Assembly (NCBI GenBank): GCA_948146395.1
Contig: OX411543.1
Coordinates: 21,802,026-21,866,025 of the forward strand
Length of the DNA stretch: 64,000 nucleotides
Origin: Fragum whitleyi
Taxonomy: Eukaryota; Mollusca; Bivalvia; Cardiida; Cardiidae
Direction of reading: 5' to 3'
Both the position numbers and the translations under genes were made by a program. Position 1 is the stretch's first letter; the number at the start of each line of letters is the position of its first letter. This document shows positions 29,101-44,100 of this stretch, in pieces. The notes under the pieces are model-generated. The model was not told where the DNA came from and made no database searches. It saw only the letters and a program-made list of their open reading frames with translations.

Positions 29101-32100
29101 AGAGGTAACTACTTACACTTTGATTATGTGAAAATATACTTGTATTTCTTTGATTCAAATAGTATGTAGTAGGCAAAAGGCATAACAAGAATAGTTACTC
29201 GAAAGCAATAAAAAGATCAGACGTAATTCTCTTGTATCGTACAAAATAAGCATAAATTCCTCATTGCTTGAAACATGACAAAATATGCTGGAAACTACCT
29301 TCAAAGAACTGCTAAGCAGTAAAACAGGAGTGGCTCTTGGTTGATAGAGCTTAAAATATGCTAAATACAACCATAAAGATAAATAGCTCATTTCTTGACA
29401 TGCTAAGAGAAAATGTCATAGCTCAGCAAACTCTGAGTTGCTCTTACGAAATTGCTTCATTAACTTTCTTCTGAGTTAATACAGTAAACATTTACATTTA
29501 TAAATTTAAATGATATTGACATTTACGATCAAAAGTAAACAATATTTGCTTATAACAAAATGTTTCAAGCTATCAACTACAACCAAAATTGAAATTGGTT
29601 GTCTGTTGCTATAAGAAAATTCAATGCACTGCACGTTCTGTATTGTATGATCCGATTTTCACCTGTCAAATTTCTGAGGTGAATGCAATGATTATTCAAC
29701 AACAATCTGGCAAGTGCATATGTATCCAGACCTATTAGGGTCAAGATTTTTTTTCATCTATTTAGATTTTTCAAATCTGAAAATCGTCATTCTACCTTAC
29801 CCTATTTCAATTTTTCAAATAAATGACTCATGTTAACCTAATCTTTAGGTCCCTTTAAATCAATTTCTTTCTTGTCGGTCAAATGTGGATCACACCACTT
29901 ACTGGTCAGTAACTAGATTGTATTAAGAGACCTTGCAGATTGATGGCTCAGCATGAAACAATTGTAACTGCCTATAAACATATAGGCAGTTACAATTGTT
30001 TCATGTTGAACAATCATTGAGAGTTTACTTATTCATACATGTAATTTACGCTTCCTTGATTTGAACCCAAGACCCATAGGGTTCTTGACCCTTACCACTG
30101 AGTAACGCAGGACTTTGAATCCCCTTCTACGAAATGATGGAAAAGATAAAATGCAAAGGAAGTATGTTCATTAACAGTGAACAATATTATGCATGTGCCT
30201 GGCTTTGATTATAAAGAAATTACGGGAGATTCTTATGACAATGATGTCATAAAACTCCCAAACGTCCTCCTCTCTTAAAGTACTTTATCTTCATTATAGA
30301 ATTGTCTTGCTATTACAAAGTGTTTCTTATAGTATGAAAATACCATCTGTTTAATAAAGCTGTAGTTATGATCATTTTAAGAATATTGTATATCAATGGC
30401 TCAGCGGGAAACAGTTGTAACTGCCTATATGTTTATAGGCAGTTACAACTGTTTCGCACTGATCCATTAATATATATGTGGTAAGAAGTGCTAGCTGTGT
30501 GTTTTATTCACTGCAGCCAAAGACATTTGTCCAATTAAAGTTGAACTGCACTTTCAATATACAATTATCTTTAAGTTCTAAGACAAAGTTTTTGACTGGC
30601 ATAAATTCTTATTGCTTCTTCTTGTTTCAAATGAAAATCCAACACTGTTGGAACAAAACTGTCGCAAAGCAGACTAATACCCCCTTACAAATGCTTGTCA
30701 ATAATGAAAAGACATTTTCCATCAAAGGGCCATAACTCTGTCAAAAGTAAATGAATCTTATCCAAAATTTCACTAGCACATCTCTACCTGATACTGATCA
30801 AATCTGTAAAGTTTCAATGAAATCGGCCCATTACAGTTGCTGTAAAATTGAGCAGACAAGAAAATGCTACAGAGGGACTGACCCACAGACAGACAGCCCC
30901 AACAACTGACTAACAAGCCGACTCCTATATACCCCCTAAACATAGTTTAGAGGGGGCATAATTATTTAAAGCTAAGTGTTGCTAATACAACTGACATTTT
31001 CATCAACGGGCCATAATTCTGTCAAAAGTCTTTATGGACCATAACCAAAATTTGCACATCTCTGCTTGATACTTTTAAAATCTGTAAAGTTCAAAATGAA
31101 ATCTGTTCATTAGTTGCTGATAAATTGAGTTGACACGAAAAAGCTATACAGACAGACTGAGACTGACTTTGACCGACAAGCTGATATGAATCCAACATGT
31201 TTTGGGAGTATAACTTTTACAAGTAGTTCTTAGAAATTAATGATTGCTATCAAGTACATTCAGATTCATTATTTGACTTTAAATCTTTAAAATTTATCCA
31301 AATTTATCTCAATGATTTATTTGAGAGTTTTACACATTGTAATGCACCGTGCAAAGAAAGTGCAATGCAATTAGGAATTAACTTGGAAATGCATATGACA
31401 AAATAATCAGGGAAACTCCCCAGGGTGCATAAAATAGTATTGTTACATTGCATATTTTGATGACATAAGGAATTGTCGAGATATTTCTAGTGCAAAATGT
31501 AGAACACCCCTCCTAAAATCTGATGCACCTACATTTAACAGTGTGAAGTCATATCATGATATGCTACTGTGGTGTTTTTTATGCATTATCTAATTTACCA
31601 ATCATCGTAACTAATACAATTATGACAATTTCTTGGGAGCATGTGCTTGACATTTCTTACTATTTCGCATGTGCACAACCTTAAGACTCAGATCAGCTTG
31701 TAAAACCACATAGGCTTGCCAGTGTCTTCCACTGCACAACCTTTGGATAGAAAAGGTATTAACCTTTAAAACAGTACTTGAATATTCTTATTGCATTTTG
31801 TGCTTGTATATTTTTGAAACTGAATAATTGTCAGCATGCATATGAATAATTGTGTAGGAAATGCACATACAGGTCCATATCATCTTGTCTTATGAACTAT
31901 GAATTAAACTTAACAATTATTTTGATTATTTGCATAGGGTTTGTCACAATTTGAACAGTATTTCAGGTATATCATGAAAGCTGGAGCAACTAAGCATGGA
32001 TTCCTTTTATTTGCCACACCAGGGTACCAATACATCCATTTCCTAGCTAGCCCTCAGCTGCTTATTAAGTCTACGCATATTTACGATTATCCATTAAATG

Positions 32101-35100
32101 TTGCAAAGTAATATTACATGTGGTTGGAGATCAGACAAAGCTGGCATCTCTTTTGGCCCAAAGACCGATGTCCAAAAAATCCTCGAACTTGCTTAAGAGA
32201 ACTTGCAAGCTATAACCAATTCTTAACATTAAGAATTGGTTATAGCTTGCAACTTCTCCTAGCAAAATGATTGTATTTTATTACCTATAATATTACATCA
32301 AAGCAAACACTGAATAACTTCAAAAGGCCCAAATGCTTTGAGCTGAAAAGAGGAAGTATGGCTTACCCATTGCAAAGCATTTGTTTCTGACAAAATGTAA
32401 AGTTATTTTTTCCGATCTTCACCTTCAAAAGCCAGTATATATATTGAAGTACAAAAGTCGAGAAGGACTTGCTTCTTGTTATAATATGTTTGTACCAGGC
32501 CAATGCTATTTATTTTCCCTGCAGATAAGTGTGCAGCCCATTTATTTATTGTAAAATATTCATTTTTGACAAAATGGAAACTTATTTTCTAAGCTAAATC
32601 TTAAGAAATCTCTTTCAAAAGCCTATGTACATTGCAGTACAAAAGTCTAGTAGGACTCACTTCTTGTTATAATATGTTTGTACCAGCAAAAGGCAATTTG
32701 TTTTCTCTGCAGATAAGTATGCAACCTATTCATTTCGCTAATTGACAGCACTTCTGCATGTGTATTTCAACAAATTAGCCAGATTGAAGTCCTTGGCAAT
32801 CAGATATTGTGTTGCATATCTGCACTTTCCATGATTCAAAAAACATTGAGTGTGAGATAGTACTGACATTAAATGTAAGCACCACTTGTGTGTGAAACAT
32901 GTGCGACTTTGGGCTTAATCGTAGACATTTCGATGGGTCAGGGCAAAACTATTATAAGTGCCTTTAAGTATGTGCACTTACAATAGTTTTGCACTGACCC
33001 TTTATTTCATCCCTTAACACTTTCCTGTTTTGCAAAATTTTGGACATGTCCAAATTCAAAGGTTTTGCAGACGAAAATTTAAAGAGGATTTAATTTGAAA
33101 AATAACCATTCAGTAGGGTAGAAAATAGTGTGGAAAAAGAAGAAATTGCATGTCAGAAGCAATTTCTTCTTTTTTCACAATGTTTTTCTCAATCACAAAA
33201 TCACAGGCACGTAAAAAGCAGGGATTAAACAGCAAAGGGTTAAGCAAGCATATCAATGTGCTAAACACCAAAATATTACACAAATCATAATCTTCCATGT
33301 CAAAGACAATGTTCAAGATTAACAGAAGTTGTTGTGGAAAAAGATTTGCGAAAGTATAGAGAGGTAAAGATTGAGACAAAACAGACCTTCAAGATTGGTA
33401 TCATTTTCGTATGCACCGTTTGATCAAAATACTTTCGAGACATGAAAACAACATTCCGTCCCACCATCATAATTTTTTTTCATACCATGACGTCCTTGTC
33501 TCACTGATCAAAGACGTGATGCAATTTTTGTTTGACAGAATATCGCACTTACCGTTTGTTTTGATTCATAGCCAAAAGCTGCATAAGCAGTAGGAGTCAC
33601 AGGGAAGAGACACAATCACTATTACAAGAGATGTTTGTAAAACATTTAACCCCCCCCCCCCTTCAATAAAAGCAGGTCAATAGCCTTTTCTTTGGCAATC
33701 AACAAAGGGCAATAACTCACAAAATATGATGAGTAGAGTTATGGTTCTTGTGCACTGCACTTTTCCTCAATGAGATCTATCCACCTGTGAAGTTTCATGA
33801 TTCTAGCTTGCATACTTTATGTCAGATATGCACCAGACCATAAGGTCTACGGACAGACCAACAGACAGACTGACCGACAGACTAACCCACAAGTGCAAAG
33901 CAATATACCCGCTCTTCTTCTAAAGGGGGGCATAAATATTACACCCATAACTGCACAATATTACTGTACTGTTCATTTTATAGCTGCTAATGCTTGCAAT
34001 GCATTTCCTAAACTATTTTTTTCTAATCTAGTCCTATATTTCACTAAATCCCACTCATGCAATTCATCATAAGTATATCTTTGTAATATACAAAACTTTG
34101 ACAGACAGTATGGACAAAGATCAGCCAGTACATACTTGCAATCTCTTCATAGCATACACTGCTACTTCATACTTACCATATTTCCTCTAATAATAGCACA
34201 ATCCATAACATTAGCTCCCCTACATCTTTTACTTAGAATTCCCACTTCAAATGCCTAAATTTTAGGCACTTTTTGAGACTTCTTCTCTAATTTGAGATGA
34301 ATTTCCTCTAAACAATCATATAAATGATTGTTTAGAGGAAATTCACCTCAAATATAAGGAAAAGGGCCTAAAAGACATCAATTTTTATTATTTTTCAAAT
34401 CAGAAAATGCATACTAAATAACAGCTTCCTGACCATGTTATGTAAAGCTCCAGGGAGACTTTATATAACAAAAAATACAATAATCATTGTTGGAAAAAAT
34501 TGAATCTTGAACTCAGTTGATGTATGTGTCCCCAAATATTGGAAATCTAATCGAAACGAAGGATAGGTGTCAAATGCTAATTGAAATGAAGTCTACAGCT
34601 CCTTTTTATTATTATCATCATCATCAAGTTTTCACTACTTAAGTTTACTACTTTCAAATAAAACAAACCTTCTGGATAATTGTCAGGCATCTTGAACGTT
34701 TAAATCGACAATTGGTATAAGTGAAGTAATTCAATTTCCCGCGATCTGTCACAAATCTTTAGGGAAACTTTGGTCAATACGAACAATCGTTCAAGGTGAT
34801 CTCTGATTGGTCAATATTATTGAAAATCAAAATTATTTGAACATTTTTCTTTTTTTATAATCTGTTGCTGAAATACTATAAAAAATTTGAAGATTTTAAA
34901 CCATTTTTCAAGTCCAATAGCTATTTTCAAACAGGGGTATATTTCTTTGAGGTGCCAGTAAAAACAGCTGTTTGGTAAGGGTCATCTCAAAAATGGCCCA
35001 AAAAGTCGTATAGAAAAGGGATCATGCAAAACTAATTTTTATTTCATTTCATGCGCGATTGAATGGCCCTCAGTTTGAAGCAGGTTTGACCATTTTCACA

Positions 35101-38100
35101 AACTCTTGGACTGAGCTATGACCAAATATGTTATAATGGCCGCCAACAGAAATTGAATTACTTCACTAAGACCTAAAGTAAGACAACCATGTCAGTTATA
35201 TCTAGCATTTGAGCCACTTGTCATGAAAATAACTAATCCAAATAACCCTATGCTTTGATCATACAAGTCCAGAATTTAATTGGACTGGACTTTTGATCTG
35301 TGATCTTACCTCTTTTCCATGTTTATTTCTGAACCTCATCCATTCCCCTCCGTCTTCTCTCTGATACTCCAACAGGAAGAAATCTGTAAACTCTTGTCCC
35401 TGAAAGTAAAGAATAAAATGCTTTTTCTGAAAGACTCTCTTGCTGCATTACTCTGTCAAGTTGACCACTGCTGTCTTCCTTAACCCTTTCCACATTGCTA
35501 TAGCTTTGGCAGACAGTGTAGACTAAGATCAGACTGCACAACAGATGTGCAGTCTGATCAAAGGTAACACTGCCTGCATTCTACCTGATTATTTGGAAAA
35601 AGCTTGAACCAGGCTAGTTCAAATTATGCAAAAATTTGCAATATGTTTGAAACAAATTTAAAATTCATTCAGGTAATTTGGGTTTAACTGTTTTCATTGT
35701 AATATTCCAAAGCTGAAAAGTGAGCTGTTTTTGAAATTGGTGATTATTGTTTGGAAAGATATAGAAAAATATTTTGAGCAGTTTTTCAAAACATGACATT
35801 TCTAAATGCTAGAGAAGTGAGTTATAAACACTATGCATATCGAATTTTATAGATTAGATGAAGCCTCAATTGTCTTGAAAATTAATGAGTTTAATTTTTG
35901 AAAAGTCATAAAGTCAACAACTCAGTAAAGTATGATGTAGACATGTGCAAGAAAGAAATTTAGGTGCAACACTCAAACACAACAGAAATCAGATACAAGT
36001 ACAGTCTGCATGGTTCATAACAAACATTTTAATTCTTCCTCATTAATTTTTGTGTAATTAATGTCTAACATTAGCCTAATCACACCAGGACTCAACAATA
36101 ACAAAGTTTTTTTCTTCCTGGAAGCAGCATGCCAATCTCATTTGTATTGATTAAGTAAGTGCATTGTGGGAAAAAACTTGGTGCATTATGGGAGGAAGAC
36201 TCTTTAATTAGGAAGATCATAAACTGTCTACTTTCAAGGTCAATCAAGAATCTGCCATTTATTCAGTTTTGCTTTTCTGTGTGACAAATAATTTTTTTGC
36301 AATTTGTCTTAACTTTAGAAGCATTTGAAGGGTTTTCCTTACATATCTGCTTTAACCCCTCTCCCGTTGTTTAAAGGTCATGCACAAAGCTTCAGAAGAC
36401 AGTATAAAGTACAATTAATAGCCTGTGCTTTCTACTAATGGTTTTCCCCTAATAAAAGCGCCCTTCCTAATACAAGTTCTCCTATATTTTTTACTAAGAA
36501 AACCCACTTCATATGCCTAAATTTAAGAACTTTTAGAGACTTCTACATCTCTAATTTGGTGTCAATTTCCTCTTAACAATCATTTATATGATTGTTTAGA
36601 GGCAATTCACCTCAAATTAAAGGAAAAAAGGCCTAAAAGACATAAGATAAATGATTCTTTTTTTTTTTTCAGAAAATGCATACTTAATAAAAGCTCTCTG
36701 ACCATGTTATGTATAGCTCCTGGGAGCATTTATTGGGCAAAATACTGTACTAATTGTGGTAAAATCTTGTGACAGACTTGATGAAATATTCTAATATATG
36801 GCAATCTGTTGAAGGAAAACTTAAATTCGGCAGGATAAGTGTAAAAACTTGTCTCACAATACAAATCACCTAGTTCTGAATAAACCTGGGAGAAAGACAA
36901 GAAATCTGAGACAACAACTTGACACAATTTCATCTGTACAAGTAGCTGGAAGCAACAGACAATCCCTCCTGATCAAAGAGTTTGTATGTCTTCTTGTTTA
37001 CAATGACAGAGGATGTTCTTTCCAAGATATCCTGAAGCTGTATGTGAAAATCTTTCTAAAACAAATCACAGGAGAAAGGTTATTCTGGGATTTTGAAACA
37101 ATTTGAAAGGAAATGCAATTTAACAAATGTTTTATAAAAAAAAAAGAAGTAAATGTTGAGATGTGGACAGAAAATAAATCATTTTTGGCAAATGTATAGA
37201 TGTATACACTACAGGTCAGTAACAGATAATCTCACTTAGTCAAAGAGCTTGAATGTCTTCTTGTTAATAAATACTTGGGATGTAAATGTATTTCCAAGAC
37301 ATCCTGGAGCTGGGTGCTCTATAAATCTTAATTATAGAATAATTTGTGTCAAAGAAAAAAGAGCCATCAGCCCTGTATTTAAGAAATTTTAGGAAAGGCC
37401 CGCAAACATTAGCCAGTGCTTTCATGGTTTCCAGCATCCTAAACAGTGTGCTTGCTTGGGATGTTGGCCATAATGGATGAGCAAATTCACAATGTGACTA
37501 GCATAGTAAAACAAAAATAGTAGATAGCTTGAATCATTTTAATGGGTTTTTACAAAAGCTCTTGATTTTCCTTGTACTTTCGGATATTTAATCATCTAGA
37601 GGGCGCCCAATCTGTGAATAACATGTGCACATCACATAAGTTACCTTGGAGCATTCTAGCTCTGTTTGATTATTATTGATCTAAACAATATCTGTACTTC
37701 GAATTTTCTGTAACTTTTTCATGTGACAAGTCAGATTTCTAGCTTTAAAGTGAACCAAAATCCAGTCATGTTCCTAAGCTCCCAGTAAAACTTCTAACAT
37801 GTTTTTTCTTTTAATTATTCTCGTTTTCCTGAGAGTGTACATATAAATATCGTGTAATTGCAAAGCAGGTGGTTGTTTAGTCTTTTAACAGGTTGTTATT
37901 TCACCAATTTTAAATCTTCTTTGCCTGCAGCTGCAAATTTAAAAAAAAACAAAACAATTTTGTCTTGTTTCATCTTATTTAATTTCTAAAATGAGGAATC
38001 TTTCTTATATCTCTTACATTGCTTTTGCAGTGACCAAGTGAATCTCATTAGGTCCTGGATGTTAGCTTAATGCTGCATTTGAGTCCTATAATTGGTCCTT

Positions 38101-41100
38101 AATTCCTAGCAGCACTTAATTGGCAAACATTTCTAAGACTCTTTCTGATATTTACTACTACCTTGACTAATAGATGAATGATAAAATAAATTAGTTGTGT
38201 CTATCAATATTCTGATTGCCCGAAGTGTTGGTTTTATTCCCCAATGAAAACAATTTTGAGTATGCAGCTATTTTATAAGCTTCCCCAAAAAGTAGTCCCA
38301 TAAGAAATCAGTTTCTTTACTGACAATTCTTTACAGTACTGGTTAATGATATCAAATTATAAGATATGAAGATGATGTTTGTTGATTTCATGGAGGTATG
38401 AAACAATCACACTTATGCATGAATCTACTTGGTGTAATCATACAATGTCATTCCATTTTCTAATTGTTTCAATACCTCTATTAAATCAACAAAATTTAAT
38501 AGTCATTTCTTGATTTTCTTTGTAATGGAACAGTTGGCGTAGTTTGTTCACCTTTTATGTTGGAAATTGGGCACTTGTCAATTAAATTTCAGGAAGGGAA
38601 TGGCTGAGGTGCACTATACTTATGATCCATAATGCAAAAAGGCCCCCCCTAGTCTGACCCTACGTCAGACTACGTGGACCGCACAGACTAACTATAGCCA
38701 AAACTTTTCACTTTGTATTCAATTTTTGAATCTAGAATGATCATTTTACCTTCCTGTGAAAGAAATTTTGAAATGAAACCCATGGTTGACCTGTACTGGA
38801 ATCAAATCTTTTTCAAATATTTATTAAACAGTCAGTTCCCAGATGGTCCCTTTTTGCATGACAGGTCACAACTGCTTATTCCCACTTTCTGAAATTATGT
38901 TCATAGCAGCTTTAAACCCATACAATTTAATCATATCTGATATTACAGATTAGTGACTTAAAGCTTGCATGTTAATATGACATAACAACAGTTACATTAA
39001 CCCTTAAATACTTTGGTGGATAATTGCCTTTGAAAATCTTACAATTAAAGGAAAGCAGTTACTATAGAAACCGTTGGATGAAAATCAATGACATGATTCC
39101 CAGGCTTTAACAAACATATCCATTACATATTTTACACTCTGTGAACATCAAAAAGTCAATTCAACAAAAGACCATGCAGATTTATTAATGACAGCATCAT
39201 GATTTTTAGAAACCTAGAGATCAAGAGGCCTTATCATGCTAAACCAGGAATATTCCTATATAAAAAGGTGGTGTAGCCAAAGATCAGACTTCACAAATGT
39301 TTACATTACCTATTCATTCCCTTTATGGCAGAGTTTTACGAAATTGAACAACAAAAGAATAATTCACTGTTACAATAGGATTGTAGTCCTTTCCGAGCTT
39401 TGATTTAACTACAATTGCAAAGGCTTTTATTCAGCATAACAAAGGTTCAGGTTTGAGATTCCATATTTGGAAGTCAGATCACCTAACAATGGAATTCTGA
39501 TATTTCTCTCTCAATTACCTAAACACAACATCCAACATTGGCTGCTAACTGACCACAATTGGCATTCAAGAATCTTCATACTTCGGATAACCATATTTTG
39601 CAGAAAATTAAGGGGTGATCCAGATCCACCCCTTCACCTTCCAGTCACCATCCTTGGATCCAAATACATGAAAATACAGCTTAAAGAAGACAATTTTCCC
39701 ATTGACTTTATTGACTAGGAGACAGTTACACAGTGGTAAAAATGCCACTTTAATTGGCTAATTAGAGAAAACTATTGTCTGAGAGAGGTTTTTCTTGTCT
39801 TAGGGGGAAACTGCTTTACACTTTCCCAAACAAGTCAAGTTTTATGACCCCAAGGTTTGAAAATCCACAGTAACCAATAATAATGCAACATTTGACTTTA
39901 AATTTTTTCAACCATAATATTCAATTTGCGGACCAGGTACTACACAATATTTACACTGAAGACTCAGAATACTCTAGCATGACTTGTGCTTTTTGTGCAG
40001 TCTGATCAGAGTCTTCAAGGCATATGCAGCTCTACAAAGTTAATGAGTATGCTTAGTGTCAGACTACTTGATTATACATTGTTGCAACATCAAAATTGCT
40101 TATACCATTATCAAACCTTTACATGGCAATTATTGTGCAAATGTTCATTTTTTTTCTAAGTCAGATAAGACTGAGTCATTTCAATTAATTTTGCCTTATT
40201 CAGTCTGACTTAAAATATATATTACATTCTTTATTTTCTTACAAAATCATTCCCCCCCCCCCCCCCAATATAATTAGAAAAAACTTTTAATGATTATAAT
40301 ATAGCCACACAAGCAACCTCAAGATCTAGAGCTCAATAAATACTGCTTCTGCCATGAATTACTCAGAGCCCTTTCTAAACAATATTTTGCAGCAAATTCT
40401 GCTTTAAGTCAAGGGTAATAATGAATTTCTTAGTTTGGTGCCAGCGTTCTGGAACATTATTCTGATTTAAGACCAGCTTTTTAAGCAAACAAACAAGCAC
40501 CTCAGACAAGGCTTCATCACTTATTTAATGGCTCAACTTGTTTTGTACTGTCTGGATAATTAGGATCTTGTGAAATTAGGGACTTTCCTTGTTCCAAGGT
40601 ACACCAATCTTGAGCTCTCAGCACTCACAAATCTGATGGCTGACAGTCACCTAGCTTCCATTGTGATGGTAAAGTTAAAAACATCATGAAATTCAGGCAA
40701 GCTAAAATGATATTGAAATTATTTCAGATTGATTGAATGTCCGGATCAGGAGAGTTTTGAGTAAACTTGAAGTGAGGTAATCCAATGTCGCTAATTTTGT
40801 TCAGGATGAACAAAATTGGAGTTATTTATTTAATACCTCTATTCAAAAAAAATATTCATACAAGTTTTATAAATAGAACTAATCAGACACTTACAATTTC
40901 AATTATATCAATGGAATCAGGATTTTTTTCTAGCTTCATTCATTTTGAATATGTTGATCTTACCTTTTTAGCCCTTTTGACCACTTATGATTGGTTTGAG
41001 TGAGTGTTTGGAATTAATGAATGGAGCCATCAGTGAGCGATTTAGAATGGTTTTGATTGAGATGAATGTCAATTACTTGTTGTTATTAACTGTAATACGT

Positions 41101-44100
41101 CAAAAGGTACATTTTCTGATAAAGGGAATTTTTCAACAGACAATCAGGTAATATTTTTTATTTAAGAGAAGTGTGTCGGTCATCTGTCCAATCTGCTTGA
41201 CAATTTCATTTTTTTTTTCAACAGCAGACATAATAAACGTGACTGAAAATATGCAATTAACATCTTTAAAGATGGCTAAAAAAATCCTTAAAGTTCCAAT
41301 ATCTCTTATGTAAAACTGTTACAAATGATTTCCATCATTTTCTTGTGGCTATCTATAGATTGATCCTTTGTGATGTATGGCATCTCTAAAACTGTGGAAA
41401 TAAATATTGTGATATGTCTCTGTCAAATTGAATCATGACAGTTAGGGTGATCCTCTACTGTTAATTATCTGACCTTTAAATTTCAAATTGATAACTGTTC
41501 AAATACTCTTTAACCAATAACAGACAATCCGACCAACTTGCCAGAGACTTTACACCGTCATTACTGGTACCTATAAATGAGTGAAGGACTGCCTCTAATC
41601 AGGAATCTATCAAAGTAGCTCAGAGGTTTGGAGAATCAATTTCTGCCAATGTAACTGTAAATCAATAAGGAATTAACATTCAGGATGTCAGGAATTACAC
41701 AGTTTCAATCTTGGCATATTACTCGACCGTTGAAAAGTACACCAGTACTTGTGCCAATTGTGTCGGCCAGAGTATGAAAGATCTAAGATTGATAGAACAT
41801 AAGACCTCATGGTCTAAAGACCAATACTTTACCTCTCAACAATGAACACCACTTTTTATTTTGCTCTAAGCCCTTGATATAGAGTTACACCCCTCTTTTT
41901 GTGGCATATGTGCTGGTGATGCGCTTTGACAGCTAATTTTAGTATAATCTGCTGGACAAGAAAAATTATGTACAATATGTTTTTGTACAGAATAATCTAT
42001 CAGTGTGCTCAAGCTATAACCAATGGTCATATGTTCAAACCTCATTCTAGTTCTAGAAGTTCTTGAACTGCCATTGAACATTCTAGAACTTTCAAGAACC
42101 AGTTCTTGAACTTTTTCACATTCTAAACATTCAATAACCAGTTCTTGAACTTTTTTGCAAGGGACAGGCTTGCAGGTTCTTTTTCTATTATTATTATTTC
42201 ATTTTAAAGCTGCTCTTGCACAGTTTTTCATAGAAAAAATACAGAACTTGTTCTAAGTTTTGGAAATGTGTGTATTTTTAGACTATGAAGAATGGCCCAA
42301 AGCATTGGCACTAGAAACAACATATTTCAATAATTTTGTAACTTATTTTTTCGAAGTGGCAAGCTCAGTAAGGTATCCAGTTTATTTATTTCTAGTCTAT
42401 TTATTACAAAATCGTTATTTTCCGTGAATAACCTTTCATTTTTTGCCTGTATTGATATGAAGTTTCTAGCTGTCAAATACTTTAACCTTAATCTTTGATT
42501 GAATAAGACAAACATGCCGAATGTCAAGCAAAAATAGTTGGCTCGAAATTGAAGAATAATTTTTTTAGCGTTAGTAGTCACTTTATTTTTTAGAATGAAT
42601 TTAACCTAAATTAGGGTATATCGATCTTTCTTTCGATGCATTACCAGATTGAATCTTGTTATTTTAAAGGCTTCAACATGATGGGGTAGTTTATTCCGAT
42701 TGATTTTACGAAAAATGTTAAAATTCACATTTTCTCAATCTGTGCAAGAGCAGCTTTAAACATTCTTTGAAAAGTCATCTTTAAAACCCAAACATAAGAA
42801 ACATCTTACATTTCTTCAAACGATGATTCTTTGCTTTGATATATAGATATTCTTTGACAGTTATGTTCAATCCAGAGCAAAATAAACTAAGTGCACCTAA
42901 AATGTACTTGGATTTAAAACATTTTTGCCCTAAACCATGGTCATACCGCAAAATAACAATAGAGGCAGTTCATGGTCAGTGTCAAAGCTAATTTTCCAGT
43001 TGATTAACTATTTAAATTAACTGACTATCTCTATATCCCCATTAATGATTAAACCCAAATTAGTTTGATTAGTTTCCGGAGACAATTTTCTGCGAGAACT
43101 ATCAATGGTCAAAGGAAAAATTGTGAGCACTTTTGATTCTACGTTTCAAAGGTTCAGCGCAAAAATATTGTAAGTGCCTATAAGGTTTATAGGCACTTAC
43201 AATAGTTTTGTGCTGACCCCTGAACTTATGCATGAACTCCTTCCTTTTGGAAAAGAAGTATAACTCTATGAACCACACACATTGAGAATTACCTCCCTTT
43301 TATTAAACATTTTCATTTTGTTGCCAATCATCATAACTCCTTTGATGCATTATCATTTGTCATAAAGAATGGCTTTAAGGCAAAACTTAATACATTTCAA
43401 CATCAAACCTCTGCAAATCCTTGAGATTCTGCATTTTGCAGGAGTCATAGACAAAGATCAAGCTACACAACCAATCCAGTCTTATCTCAGTCTGCAGCAC
43501 TTAATTTTTTTGTTCTTTTTCAGGCCAAGTTGTTTATAGAATTAATTTAGATTTAAGAAATACTGATGCACAGAAACAGATTATTTTTCTGAGTTCAACT
43601 TAGAAAAAATACCTTGACCTTGATTGATGACCTTGATATTCAATAAAAAGATTGATGAGACATACCTTTATTACTAAAACAACCTATATATCTATATATT
43701 AGAAATAGCCTAAATATACCTTGAAAGGGTTATCATAGCCAAATAGCCTACAATGTATTTTTTGTGGTGTTCATGGTCTAGAGGTAGAGCGTCTGACTGA
43801 GAATTGACCAAAGGTCCTGAGTTGTATCCCCAGGAGCGGCTATTGATCTTAGTTCTTTCATGGCCCCACACATCGGCCCTAGTACTGGTGAATTTTCCAG
43901 GAAGTAGAATCAAGAGGAATTAATCTAAGTTGTAAGAACTTGTTTCCGATTCGATGTTAAATAAATAGGTTTAAACCAATATATTTTTTATCATAACCCT
44001 AACAATATCATGTTGATCTCAGAATATTCCTGCTTTGGCAGCAGATATAGACAAAGATCAGCCTGCACACACATATATATACCGTATATATTGTGCTGCA

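Larger units (their letters stand above)
41105..43150. other. DDR intron, mostly unannotated
   Basis: Apart from the accagttcttgaac repeats (42050-42160), nothing recognised. tgcaagagcagctttaaa (42745) and its complement tttaaagctgctcttgca (42203) form a pair of inverted ends that may bound a 560-bp element. Confidence 0.4.

Noticed and set aside
43765..43855. Functional tRNA gene on the plus strand
   Set aside because: Promoter-box likeness only; stems do not pair well enough for a cloverleaf.
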